From: Candidatus Binataceae bacterium
Lineage (GTDB): Bacteria > Desulfobacterota > Binatia > Binatales > Binataceae
DNA: 64,000 nucleotides
Assembly (NCBI GenBank): GCA_035650475.1
Contig: DASRHP010000010.1
Coordinates: 62,001 to 126,000 of the forward strand
Reading direction: 5' to 3'
Under the pieces are notes generated by a model. It was given only the letters and a program-made list of their open reading frames with translations, did not search any database and was not told the origin of the DNA. Below, one piece after another: positions 9,486-17,779 of the stretch (positions are counted from its first letter, which is position 1; each line of letters starts with the position of its first letter). The translations under genes and the position numbers were made by a program.

Positions 9486-9994
9486 GCCCCATCGCCACGC
9501 TTCTGAATGACGAGCTCAGGCATTGGATCGGGCGCGAGTTCCACTACACCGCGCCCGAGGAGATCGGCCGCGCCTCGCTCCGCTACTTCGCGCTTGCGAT
9601 CGGCGACGACAACCCGCTCTACGTGGACGACGAATACGCGCGGGCGGTCGGCTATCCGTCGGTGATCGCGCCGCCGACCCTGGTGTGCGAAACCAACCAG
9701 TATGCGCGTCGCACACCCGACACTGACGGCTATATCGGGCATGCGTGGGAGTTGCCGATAAGCGGATGCCGGATGATCCGCGGTGGCCACGAGTACGAAT
9801 TCTTCCGGCCGCTCCTGCCTACCGACCGGCTAAGCGTCACTTGGCGGCTCGAGGATATCTCGGAGCACGTCTCGCCGCGCAGCGGGCCGTTACTGGTAGC
9901 GATCGCGACCGCGACTTACACCAACCAGCGCGGCGAGCTGCTCGCGCGCAATCGCGAGACGCTCATCTACCAGCCGCTGGAGGAGTCGCGATGA
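9410..9994 (+). CDS. FAS1-like / MaoC N-terminal dehydratase domain protein
   Basis: The core starts at L-L-N-D-E-L-R-H-W-I-G and runs through Y-T-A-P-E-E-I-G-R-A-S-L-R-Y-F-A-L-A-I-G-D-D-N-P-L-Y-V-D-D-E-Y-A, matching the hot-dog fold with the N-terminal half of MaoC-type dehydratases (PF13452-like). These proteins pair with a second hot-dog chain to hydrate enoyl-CoA thioesters. The first in-frame ATGs (9410, 9416) overlap the RidA-fusion gene by about 75 bases. No GTG or ATG lies closer to the domain, so the true start may be a rarer codon after 9485. The gene ends by ATGA overlap with the next gene, consistent with a two-chain enzyme. Confidence 0.8.
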   Translation: MRMRDAAASRVHDRSRFARDHPFGVSPIATLLNDELRHWIGREFHYTAPEEIGRASLRYFALAIGDDNPLYVDDEYARAVGYPSVIAPPTLVCETNQYARRTPDTDGYIGHAWELPISGCRMIRGGHEYEFFRPLLPTDRLSVTWRLEDISEHVSPRSGPLLVAIATATYTNQRGELLARNRETLIYQPLEESR

Positions 9995-10449
9995 GCTCCG
10001 AAAAGCGGTTCGGCGACGCCGCGGCGCGGGTTGGCGACGAAGTCCCGCCGCTCGAGCGCACGCTCGACCAGGTGCGGATGGTTGCCTACGCGGGCGCGAC
10101 CTGGGATTGGCATCGCCTGCACTACGAACCGGCGTACGCCGCCGCGCGCAACTTCAAGGCGCCGGTGGTTGACGGCCAGATGCTCGGTGCGCTGCTCGCC
10201 GAGGCGTTGCTCGACTGGCTCGGCCCGCGTGCATTCATCCGCCGGATGAACTTTCGGCTGCGCGGGATGGTGTTTGCCGGTGACACCGTGCGATGCGAGG
10301 GCGAGGTTGTTGCGGTTGTGGCGGAAAGGGATTGTCACGTTATCCGCGTCGCCCAGCGCGTGCGCGTCGGCGAGCTCGTCGTGGTCGAGCCCGCCGGCGC
10401 CGAGATTGCGGTGCCGTGCGCCAGCACCGCGCCACCATCCGCTTCCTAA
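9991..10449 (+). CDS. MaoC-like (R)-specific enoyl-CoA hydratase, second hot-dog subunit
   Basis: A 152-residue single hot-dog protein. The hydratase-2 signature is recognisable though divergent: W-D-W-H-R-L-H-Y-E-P-A-Y-A followed by A-P-V-V-D-G-Q-M, with Asp and His spaced as in the D-x-N-P-x-H catalytic motif. The start ATG at 9991 overlaps the previous stop (ATGA), and GGAGG lies 7-8 bases upstream, so the two chains are probably made in equal amounts and form a heteromer. Likely reaction: reversible hydration of a 2-enoyl-CoA in degradation of an unidentified acid. Confidence 0.82.
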   Translation: MSSEKRFGDAAARVGDEVPPLERTLDQVRMVAYAGATWDWHRLHYEPAYAAARNFKAPVVDGQMLGALLAEALLDWLGPRAFIRRMNFRLRGMVFAGDTVRCEGEVVAVVAERDCHVIRVAQRVRVGELVVVEPAGAEIAVPCASTAPPSAS

Positions 10450-10549
10450 GCCGCGCGGCGGCGTTCCCTAAAGCCTTATCCGAAGCGTGATGCGGCTGAA
10501 TTGCCGCCGGGCGCAAAACGTTTTGGCTCTGCGGACACACCCGTTCACG

Positions 10550-11377
10550 ATGGAACAGGAGGAGCGCGCCCTGAACATCTTCAACATAGCGCCAGGCGAC
10601 AAGCTCGAAAGGCCCGCGCCTGCCGAGCGCCGTAGCCATCTGCGGCTGTGGGAGTACGGCGCGCTCGTAATGGCGGGCTTCGTTGGATGGACGTTGTGCT
10701 CGCCGATTCTGCCGATTCCGCCGGACAAGCATCTGCGCGCCGTTACGATCGCTCTCATCGAGACCGCGATCGTTGCGGGACTGGGATGCCTGGCGGCGCG
10801 CCGGCTCGACTTCGCCCCCACGGCGACGCGGCGGCGATGGGCCGCCGGCGATGCGGAGGCAGGCCTGCGCACGGTCATGTTCGCGGGAATCGCGGCCGGT
10901 GTAGTCAGCGTCGGCGGTACCGAGTTGGTGGGAACCATTATCGTCAAGTTGCTGTGGTCGCCGGCGGCCGCCGCTGCCCACGCCAGCGCCAAGCAGGCGG
11001 GCAGGGAGGTCGTGGGCCTGCTCAAGACCCATCCGCTGGCCGTCGGCGTCGGCTTTCCGATTATTGAGGAGCTCCACTTCCGACTGCTCGTCGTGACCGC
11101 GCTCGCGTGGCTCGCCGCAAAGCTGATGCGTGGGCCGGCGGTCTGGTGGACGGCGATCGTAATCCAGGCGCTGATGTTCGGCGCGATGCACGCGCTATCG
11201 GGCGAGAGCCCGCTGTGGTGGGAGCCGCGCTCGGTGCAGGTGATGCTTGATCCGCGGATCGTCGCCGGCGCGGTGCTCGGCTATGCGTACTGGCGCTGGG
11301 GCGTCGAAAGTTCGCTAATCGCGCACATCCTGACCAACCTATCCGTTCTGCTGCTTGCGCTCATTCGCGGCCACTGA
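10550..11377 (+). CDS. CPBP family (CAAX protease/bacteriocin-processing) intramembrane metalloprotease
   Basis: A 275-residue multi-spanning membrane protein with all three motifs of the Rce1/CPBP family: E-E-L-H-F-R (173-178), F-x-x-x-H (F-G-A-M-H, H214) and H-x-x-x-N (H-I-L-T-N, 259-263). These residues form the metal-dependent active site inside the membrane. Bacterial members process small peptides or have unknown roles. The start is uncertain: ATG at 10550 is used, but ATG at 10487 and a CTG near 10571 with AGGAGG just upstream are alternatives. It follows the dehydratase pair by about 100 bases; no functional link is visible. Confidence 0.82.
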   Translation: MEQEERALNIFNIAPGDKLERPAPAERRSHLRLWEYGALVMAGFVGWTLCSPILPIPPDKHLRAVTIALIETAIVAGLGCLAARRLDFAPTATRRRWAAGDAEAGLRTVMFAGIAAGVVSVGGTELVGTIIVKLLWSPAAAAAHASAKQAGREVVGLLKTHPLAVGVGFPIIEELHFRLLVVTALAWLAAKLMRGPAVWWTAIVIQALMFGAMHALSGESPLWWEPRSVQVMLDPRIVAGAVLGYAYWRWGVESSLIAHILTNLSVLLLALIRGH

Positions 11378-11404
11378 ACGCGAACGTCCGCCGCCCGGCG
11401 TCGC

Positions 11405-12628
11405 TCAGCGGTCACCGCGCATCAGAACCCCCGCCTGCTCGAGTTCGCGGACGCGGGCCTGCGGGTAGCCGAGCCCGGCGAGGATCTCGCCGTTATGCTC
11501 GCCGAGAAGCGGCGCTTGCAGGTCGAGGTCCGTCGGAAAATCCGAGAAGCGCAGCGGGACGCCCGGGATGTCGTACTCGCCGAGTATACGGTCGCGGATC
11601 TTGCGCACGGTGCGGCGCTCGCGCAGGTGCGGATGGTTGACCGCCTCCTCGATCGAGAGGATCGGCGCACATGGGATCCGATTCTGCTCCAGCTTGCGGA
11701 TAACCGTGGCGTCGTCGGGCTGCGAATCGACCCACGCCTGAACGACATTGGTGATCTCGGCGAGGTTGGCGGCGCGCGCGACGACCGTCGAAAAGCGCGG
11801 GTCCTGCGCGAGCTCCGGCCGCCCCATAGTGCGGCACAGCGCAGCGAACTGGTGGTCCACGGGCGCCATGATGAACAGGTAGCTGTCGGGCGCGCGCCCC
11901 TTGAAAATTCCGATGATCGGCACCGAGGTGTGATGTGAGCCGGGGCGCTTGGGTTTAATCTGGCCGCGGCTCATGCTGTAGATCTGCACGTTGAGCTCGT
12001 GGCAGTGGAAGTAGCTGTCGAGCAGCGAGATGTCGAGGTGCTGCCCGCGCCCGGACTTGTCGCGGTACAGCAATGCACAGGCGATCGCGGCCAGCGCATG
12101 GACGCCGGTCGAGACGTCGCCCACGCCAAGCATCGGAAACGCCGGCGGCCCGTTGGGGTCGCCGATCATGTAGGTCACCGCCGCGTAGCTCATCCCGATA
12201 TAGTCGTAGCCGGGCAAATGGGCGAGCGGACCGGTCTGGCCGAAACCCGAGACTGAGCACATGATGAGGCGCGGATTGATCTTGCTCACGACGTCCCATC
12301 CCAGGCCCATCCGCGCGATCGCACCCGGCGAATAGTTCTCGACCAGCACGTCCGCTTTCGGCAGGAGTTGCTTGAGGATCGCGAGCCCCTCGGGCTTCTT
12401 GGGGTCGAGGCAGAGGCTCTTCTTGCCGCGATTCTGCTGCACGAAGTAGGCGCTGCGGCCGTCCTTGAGAAAGGGGAAGGCGCGCGAGAAATCGCCCTTG
12501 GGCGGAATTTCGACCTTGATGACCTCGGCGCCGAGCTCCGCCATCAGGCGCGTCACGGTCGGTCCAGCGAGCGCCTGGGTGAAGTCGAGCACCTTGTAGC
12601 CGTCGAGCACGTGTTTGGATGCGGGCAT
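11405..12628 (-). CDS. CaiB/BaiF (class III) CoA-transferase
   Basis: A 407-residue complete class III CoA-transferase. It has L-D-G-Y-K-V-L-D-F-T-Q at the start, G-A-E-V-I-K-V-E, E-N-Y-S-P-G-A, V-S-G-F-G-Q-T-G-P, and L-G-V-G-D-V-S-T-G, in which D171 aligns with the catalytic Asp of formyl-CoA transferase. The N-terminus is very similar to the fragment at 1-156, suggesting they belong to the same subfamily. It converges with the CPBP protease gene (27 bases apart) and lies 99 bases upstream, in transcriptional terms, of nothing on its own strand. Acid substrate not predictable. Confidence 0.9.
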   Translation of the reverse strand: MPASKHVLDGYKVLDFTQALAGPTVTRLMAELGAEVIKVEIPPKGDFSRAFPFLKDGRSAYFVQQNRGKKSLCLDPKKPEGLAILKQLLPKADVLVENYSPGAIARMGLGWDVVSKINPRLIMCSVSGFGQTGPLAHLPGYDYIGMSYAAVTYMIGDPNGPPAFPMLGVGDVSTGVHALAAIACALLYRDKSGRGQHLDISLLDSYFHCHELNVQIYSMSRGQIKPKRPGSHHTSVPIIGIFKGRAPDSYLFIMAPVDHQFAALCRTMGRPELAQDPRFSTVVARAANLAEITNVVQAWVDSQPDDATVIRKLEQNRIPCAPILSIEEAVNHPHLRERRTVRKIRDRILGEYDIPGVPLRFSDFPTDLDLQAPLLGEHNGEILAGLGYPQARVRELEQAGVLMRGDR

Positions 12629-12727
12629 CCCGGTATGTCCCCCGTAAGCTGTGCGCCGCCGGCCTCTTGCGTGGCCCGGCGGGCGTCAGATTTGTTTGTT
12701 CGCCGAGCGCGGCCGCAGAGAATCCGC

Positions 12728-14191
12728 TCAGTACGCTTTGGCGAAGAACGCGCGCTCTTTGGCCGCTTGGCCGCACACGATGCATCGGCCGGGCGCGCCG
12801 TTCTGGCCCAGCGGTATAGCACGGCAGGTCGCGCGAGTCTCCTCCCGGACACGGATTTCGCATGCCGCGCTTCCGCACCAGTACACGTCTGCCATCCCGC
12901 CACCGCCCTCACCTTCCATCTGCGCGCGCAGCCTGGCGTAGTCATCGAACTGCCGCGTATTGGCGCGCATCGCGTCGCGCGCCTGCGCGTAGAGGCTCTT
13001 CTGGATCTCGTCGAGCAACTTGCTGACGTGCGTGGCGATCGCGTCGAGCGAGGCCGGCGCCTTGCCCTGCTTGCCCAACTGGTCGCGTCGCGCGAGCATC
13101 GCGCTGCCCGCGGCGACGTCGCGCGGCCCGATTTCGATCCTGACCGGCACCCCGCGCATCTCCCAATCGTTGAACTTGAAGCCCGGCGTCAGCCCCTCGC
13201 GATCGTCGAGCTTGACCCGCACCGCTGCGCGCTCCAGCACCTCGCGCACCGCGCGCGCCGCGCCGAGCACGGCCTGGCGTTCCTCGTCCTTGCGCCAGAT
13301 CGGCACGACCGCCGCCTGCCAGGGCGCAACCGCGGGCGGTAGGCGCAGGCCCTGGTCGTCGCCGTGGGTCATGATGATCGCGCCGAGCAGGCGGGTCGAA
13401 ACGCCCCAGCTCGTTTGATGCGGATGCTGGAGCTGGTTGTGCTCGTCGAGGAAGCGGATCTCGAAGGCGCGCGCGAAGTTCTGCCCCAGGTAATGCGAAG
13501 TGCCGCATTGCAGCGCCCGCCCGTCGGCCATCAGCGACTCGATCGCATAGGTCTCCTCGGCGCCCGGGAAGCGCTCGGCTGCGCTCTTGCGCCCGCTCAC
13601 CAGCGGCACCGCGAGGTAGTCCTCGACGAAGCCGCGGTAAACCTCGAGCATCGTGAGCGCCTCCTCCTCGGCCTCCGTGCGGGTGGCGTGCGCGGTATGG
13701 CCCTCCTGCCAGAGGAACTCGGCGGTGCGCAGGAACGGCCGCGTGCGCATCTCCCATCGCACGACGTTGCACCACTGGTTGATCATCAGGGGCAGGTCGC
13801 GATGCGAGTGAATCCACTGCGCGAACATGTGGTTGATGATCGTCTCCGAGGTCGGGCGCACGATCAGCGGCTCTTCCAGTTCCTTGCCCCCGCCGTGGGT
13901 GACCACCGCGACCTCGGGCGCGAAGCCCTCGACGTGTTGCGCCTCCTTTTGCAGAAAGCTCTGCGGGATGAAGAGCGGGAAGTAGGCGTTGCGCGCGCCG
14001 GTGCGCTTGATGCGGCGGTCGAGCTCGTCGCGCAGCGCCTCCCAGATCGCGAAACCGTCGGGACGGAAGACGATACAGCCGCGCACCGGCGAATAGTCGG
14101 CAAGTTCGGCGCGCGCGATTACTTCGTTGTACCAGGCGGCGAAGTCCTGGCTGCGCGGAGTGACCTTCTTTTCGTCTTGTTTGTCGGCCAT
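12728..14191 (-). CDS. proS: Prolyl-tRNA synthetase, archaeal/eukaryotic-type (ProS type 3)
   Basis: 487 residues that charge tRNA-Pro. Class II motifs are present: an N-terminal F-A-A-W-Y-N-E-V-I region, G-A-R-N-A-Y-F-P-L-F-I-P (motif 1 side), V-R-P-T-S-E-T-I (motif 2) and T-S-W-G-V-S-T-R-L-L-G-A-I-I-M-T-H-G-D (motif 3). An anticodon-binding domain follows, then a C-terminal Cys-containing zinc region (Y-W-C-G-S-A-A-C and R-C-I-V-C-G) with the terminal A-Y typical of this type. There is no INS editing domain as in the E. coli type. The type is found in archaea, eukaryotes and scattered bacterial phyla. Start ATG at 14191. Confidence 0.95.
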   Translation of the reverse strand: MADKQDEKKVTPRSQDFAAWYNEVIARAELADYSPVRGCIVFRPDGFAIWEALRDELDRRIKRTGARNAYFPLFIPQSFLQKEAQHVEGFAPEVAVVTHGGGKELEEPLIVRPTSETIINHMFAQWIHSHRDLPLMINQWCNVVRWEMRTRPFLRTAEFLWQEGHTAHATRTEAEEEALTMLEVYRGFVEDYLAVPLVSGRKSAAERFPGAEETYAIESLMADGRALQCGTSHYLGQNFARAFEIRFLDEHNQLQHPHQTSWGVSTRLLGAIIMTHGDDQGLRLPPAVAPWQAAVVPIWRKDEERQAVLGAARAVREVLERAAVRVKLDDREGLTPGFKFNDWEMRGVPVRIEIGPRDVAAGSAMLARRDQLGKQGKAPASLDAIATHVSKLLDEIQKSLYAQARDAMRANTRQFDDYARLRAQMEGEGGGGMADVYWCGSAACEIRVREETRATCRAIPLGQNGAPGRCIVCGQAAKERAFFAKAY

Positions 14192-14354
14192 GCTGCTCTA
14201 TCCAGGCGCCCAGAATACACCGCGCCGCGACCCAAAGCATCGCCGCGCGCCTTGACGGCGGCGGCGCGCTCGACTTCAATTCCCCGCAACGTCCCGTCGC
14301 GCGTCGCCGCCGCGCCCGGCGTCGCGCAACCGCGCGGCTGAGGGGAGGCCTGAG

Positions 14355-15158
14355 GTGCCGAGCAAACTGCTTCCGATTGCGCACCCATACCGGCAGCGAA
14401 AGTTCGCCACGCCCGGCCGCCTCGTCGCAGTGCTTGCGGCGGTGCTTCTGACCGCCGCGCCCGCGGGCGCGATTGCCGCCCGGGCGCTGCCGCTGCCGCC
14501 ACCACCGTCGCCCGCCCCCGTGCCGCTGAACCACTCGCGCACGATCGAGGTCAGTGGCAACGGCGAGGCGCACGTCGCTCCCGACGTCGCTTTTCTGAAT
14601 CTCGCAATCGAGACCCACGCCGCGACCGCGCAGGAAAGCGCGGGCCAGAACGCGGCACTCGCGCAGAAGGTGGTCGAGGCGCTAACCAAGAAGCTCGAGG
14701 GCAAAGGCAAGGTTTGGACCGGCGGCTACTCGCTCTATCCCGAATACAACGAACCCAGACCCAACGAAAAGCCGGTCGTGACCGGCTACCGGGCGGAGAA
14801 CTCGATCACCGTGCGCACCGGCGAGATCGGGATGCTGGGCGGCCTGATCGACACCGCGATCGGCGCCGGCGCCAATCGGATCAACTATCTCAACTTCACC
14901 CTGCGCGACGAGAGCCAGGCGCGCGCCGAAGCGATCGCGCTCGCCGCCAAGGACGCCCAGGCACAGGCCGAGTCACTGGCCAAGGCGCTCGGCGTCAAGC
15001 TCGGCCCGATCGTCAAGGCGACCACGGTGGCCGAGGTGCGGCCGATGCCAGTGATGCGGATGGGCGGTGCGATGACGGCGCAGGGCGTGCCGACCCCGGT
15101 GCAGCCCAACGAGGTAAGCGTGCCGGCGACCGTGTCGGTCACCTACCAGATCGAGTAG
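14355..15158 (+). CDS. SIMPL (DUF541) domain protein, exported copy
   Basis: A 267-residue protein starting with GTG at 14355, with GGAGG 6-7 bases upstream. A hydrophobic segment around residues 22-42 looks like a signal peptide or anchor. The SIMPL domain begins with I-E-V-S-G-N-G-E-A-H-V-A-P-D and continues through G-Y-R-A-E-N-S-I-T-V and A-x-x-x-A-Q-A-Q-A-E-S-L-A-K-A-L-G-V-K-L-G to a final V-S-V-T-Y-Q-I-E. SIMPL proteins are periplasmic and linked to oxidative stress defence (YggE-like), with oligomeric assemblies reported; the biochemical role is unclear. A second SIMPL gene follows 167 bases downstream. Confidence 0.88.
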   Translation: MPSKLLPIAHPYRQRKFATPGRLVAVLAAVLLTAAPAGAIAARALPLPPPPSPAPVPLNHSRTIEVSGNGEAHVAPDVAFLNLAIETHAATAQESAGQNAALAQKVVEALTKKLEGKGKVWTGGYSLYPEYNEPRPNEKPVVTGYRAENSITVRTGEIGMLGGLIDTAIGAGANRINYLNFTLRDESQARAEAIALAAKDAQAQAESLAKALGVKLGPIVKATTVAEVRPMPVMRMGGAMTAQGVPTPVQPNEVSVPATVSVTYQIE

Positions 15159-15325
15159 GGTTGCGCGGGGCCGGGCGGCCGTCCGGCACCCTGACAGGCT
15201 GCACCACAACCGAATACGCAGCGGCGATTTCAAGCTGCGCGGGCCCACCCTTTTTGCTCAAGATAGCGTGCCTTCGGCCCGCGCTGCGCGCATCATCTCG
15301 CCGAGTTCGATAGTTTGCGGCAACG

Positions 15326-16174
15326 ATGGCTATTCCGCTGGTTGAACTGTCCGGCGGCCGAACCGCCGCCGCTTCTCCCGAGCGCGCCGGCGCCCATCCG
15401 CAGCGCGAGTCTCGCGACGAACGCAATTCCCAGGCGCCAGCCGCGCTTGCGGCCCCAAGCCTGCTCCGGCTGCCGGCACTGCCCTCTGCGGTCGGGTCGG
15501 AGCCTCGAACGGCGGCGTCCGCCGCTGAAACCTTGCCGCTACGCACGCTGGAGGTCGTCGGCAGCGGCGAGGCGCGGGTCCAGCCCGACCACGCGCTGCT
15601 CAGCCTTGGGGTCCATACGCGCGCGCTGAGCGCGCGCCAGGGCGCGAGCGAGAACCACGCCCTGGTCCGGCGCGTGATCAACGCCCTCGATGCCGAGCTC
15701 GATGGGCGTGGCCGGGTATGGGTCGGCGCCTGCACCCTGCAACCCGAGATCGAGCACGCTCGCGGACGCGAGAAGCCGGTGGTGATCGGCTACCACGCGT
15801 CCAACTCGGTCAACGTCGAGACCGGCGCGATCGATCAGCTCGGCCCCCTGATCGACGCCGCGCTCGCCGCCGGCGCCAGCGCCATCAATTCCCTGGACTT
15901 CACCTCGGTCGAGGACGCGCAGGCGCGCGGCGCCGCAATCCAGCGCGCTTGCTGCGAGGCACAGGCACAGGCCGACGCGCTCGCGCGTTCGCTCGCGATC
16001 CGGCTGGAACGGATCATCAAGGCGACAACCAAGGCCGGCGTGCGCCGCATTCACGCGCCGGCGGACGAAAGCACGGCGAGTTTTGCGGCGACCGGCGGCG
16101 CTCCGGTCGTGTACGCCCAGCCCGGCGAGATAACGATCGCCGCGACCGTTTCGATCATCTATCAAATCGAGTAG
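15326..16174 (+). CDS. SIMPL (DUF541) domain protein, tandem paralogue without a visible signal peptide
   Basis: 282 residues. From about residue 71 it parallels the gene at 14355: L-E-V-V-G-S-G-E-A-R-V-Q-P-D, G-Y-H-A-S-N-S-V-N-V, A-Q-A-Q-A-D-A-L-A-R-S-L-A-I and the ending V-S-I-I-Y-Q-I-E. The first 70 residues are rich in Ala, Pro, Arg and Glu and have no hydrophobic stretch, so this copy does not look exported. The start could be misplaced, but the neighbouring frames do not supply a hydrophobic leader either. It is a tandem duplicate by likely recent-to-moderate duplication; about half the residues look shared by eye. Followed by a peroxiredoxin. Confidence 0.82.
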   Translation: MAIPLVELSGGRTAAASPERAGAHPQRESRDERNSQAPAALAAPSLLRLPALPSAVGSEPRTAASAAETLPLRTLEVVGSGEARVQPDHALLSLGVHTRALSARQGASENHALVRRVINALDAELDGRGRVWVGACTLQPEIEHARGREKPVVIGYHASNSVNVETGAIDQLGPLIDAALAAGASAINSLDFTSVEDAQARGAAIQRACCEAQAQADALARSLAIRLERIIKATTKAGVRRIHAPADESTASFAATGGAPVVYAQPGEITIAATVSIIYQIE

Positions 16175-16200
16175 CCTTTAACCCCGGACTCGTGCGCGCG

Positions 16201-16728
16201 ATGCTCAAGCCCGGGGACAGCGTGCCGCCCTTCGATCTGCCATGCGCGTCTGGCGACCGCGTCGGACGCCTGCGGCTGTCTCAGCTCGAATCCGAACTGG
16301 TCGTGCTCTTCTTCTATCCGCGAGATTTTTCCTTCATCTGTCCGACCGAGGTCGTCGGCTTCCATAAGGCGCGTGAGCAGTTCGCCGCCGAACAAGCGGC
16401 GATCGTCGGGGTGAGCGTTGACGACGCCGAGACGCATCGCCGATGGGCCCGCGAGCTCGGCGGGATCGGCTATCCGCTGCTTGCCGATACCGGCGGCACG
16501 CTCGCGCGCGGCTACGGCGTGTTCGACGAGGCCGAGCAGGTCGCCCTGCGCGCGACCTTCGTCCTCAACGCGCGCCGCGTCGTCGCCTATTGTGTGGCCA
16601 GTCCGATCAACGTCGGCCGCAGCGTTAGCGAAACCCTGCGCGTCGTGCGCGCTTTGCGATCGGGGCGGTTGTGTCCGGCGGATTGGGAACCGGGTGCCGA
16701 CTTCGGTCCCGCAGACCGCAAATATTAA
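16201..16728 (+). CDS. Typical 2-Cys peroxiredoxin (AhpC/Prx1 type)
   Basis: 175 residues that reduce H2O2 and organic peroxides. The peroxidatic Cys is C47 in F-Y-P-R-D-F-S-F-I-C-P-T-E, and the resolving Cys is C158 in L-C-P-A-D-W-E-P-G, matching the V-C-P-A-x-W-x-P-G motif of Prx1/AhpC. The catalytic P40 and Arg near the end of the core are in place. Start ATG at 16201 fits the family; a GTG three codons upstream is possible. It lies 26 bases after a SIMPL gene and 17 before a VIT1-like gene, so the set could be a stress or metal-handling operon. Confidence 0.93.
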   Translation: MLKPGDSVPPFDLPCASGDRVGRLRLSQLESELVVLFFYPRDFSFICPTEVVGFHKAREQFAAEQAAIVGVSVDDAETHRRWARELGGIGYPLLADTGGTLARGYGVFDEAEQVALRATFVLNARRVVAYCVASPINVGRSVSETLRVVRALRSGRLCPADWEPGADFGPADRKY

Positions 16729-16745
16729 CCGCAACCTGAGTCAGC

Positions 16746-17492
16746 GTGGCGGTCTTCGACCCAGCCGAAAAGCAACGCCTGCTTGAGCGCCTCTCCGGCA
16801 TCCGCGAGATCGTCTTCGGCATGCAGGACGGGATTTTGACCACTGCGGGCGTACTCGCCGGACTCAGCGGCGCGGTCTCGGGCCATCGCCAGGTCATCCT
16901 GGCCGCGCTCGCCTCGACCGCGGCCGGCGCGCTTTCGATGGGCGCCGGAGCCTATCTCGGCACGCGGGCGCAGACCGAAGTCCTCGGCTCGGAGCTCGAG
17001 CGCACGCGCAGGGAAGCTGCCGCCCAGCCGTACGTTCTCCAGGAGGGCCTGCTCAACCAGCTTGCGCGCGAGGGGCTCAGCCGCGAGGCCTCCTACCGGG
17101 TGGTCAAGCTGCTGAGCTCGGCGCCGCAGGCGCTGCTCTCGACCGCCGAGGTCAAGATCTACGGACTCAGCCGTCAGGCGCTCGGCTCCCCGGTGGTTGA
17201 CGGGCTGACGATGACGGTGGCGTTCCTCGTCGGGGCGCTCGTTCCGCTGCTGCCCTACATTCTTATTCCGCCCGCCAAACCCGACGATTATCTGGGGCTG
17301 GTCGTGGCGATGGTGACGACGGCGCTGGCCCTGTTCGGCGTCGGCTACTTGCAGGGATGGCTGTCGGAGCGCAGGCGGCGTTGGATGTCGGGAATGCGGT
17401 TTCTGCTGATCGCGATGGGCGCGGCGGTCGCCGGTTACCTGATCGGGCTTGCGATCGCGCCGCTCGGCGGCGGCGCGACGGTGATGCCGTGA
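16746..17492 (+). CDS. VIT1/CCC1-family iron/manganese transporter-like membrane protein
   Basis: 248 residues starting with GTG at 16746. The N-terminal part has I-R-E-I-V-F-G-M-Q-D-G-I-L-T-T-A-G-V-L-A-G, the membrane signature of VIT1/CCC1 proteins, followed by A-L-S-M-G-A-G-A-Y-L-G. A cytosolic helical, Glu/Arg-rich section (about residues 75-135) corresponds to the metal-binding domain of plant VIT1, and three more membrane segments follow. Family members export Fe2+ or Mn2+ from the cytosol. Its position behind a peroxiredoxin fits iron or peroxide stress. Ends in a GTGA overlap with the next small gene. Confidence 0.87.
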   Translation: MAVFDPAEKQRLLERLSGIREIVFGMQDGILTTAGVLAGLSGAVSGHRQVILAALASTAAGALSMGAGAYLGTRAQTEVLGSELERTRREAAAQPYVLQEGLLNQLAREGLSREASYRVVKLLSSAPQALLSTAEVKIYGLSRQALGSPVVDGLTMTVAFLVGALVPLLPYILIPPAKPDDYLGLVVAMVTTALALFGVGYLQGWLSERRRRWMSGMRFLLIAMGAAVAGYLIGLAIAPLGGGATVMP

Positions 17493-17740
17493 AGCTGGAG
17501 ACTTATTCCTCGCTGGCCGCGTTCCTCGCCCACTGGCGGACGTTGGCGCGGGCGGGTGCTCTGGAGGCCGGCGAGCGCGCCCGGCTCGCGGCAATGCGGG
17601 AACTTGTGGCCACGCTAAGGCCCGAAGAGCAGGCCGCGCTCGCGGCGCCCGCCGCCGATGGCGCCTCCGCACGCCATCGCGAGCGCGCCGAGTTGCGGCT
17701 TGCGCGCGAACTGCGCATCCGCGGTTTGCTCGCGCCGTAG
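17489..17740 (+). CDS. Small hypothetical protein coupled to the VIT1-like gene
   Basis: 83 residues, starting at a GTG that overlaps the stop of the VIT1-like gene (GTGA), so probably translated by coupling. It is predicted to be helical and rich in Ala, Arg, Glu and Leu, with no membrane segment, no Cys and no motif I recognise. The pattern R-A-E-L-R-L-A-R-E-L-R-I-R-G near the end could form a basic amphipathic helix. No function is assigned. A noncoding alternative is possible because high-GC sequence often stays open by chance. Confidence 0.5.
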   Translation: MKLETYSSLAAFLAHWRTLARAGALEAGERARLAAMRELVATLRPEEQAALAAPAADGASARHRERAELRLARELRIRGLLAP

Positions 17741-17779
17741 GGGCGGCGCGGCGCCGATGGCTGCTGCCGGAAACCTCGC

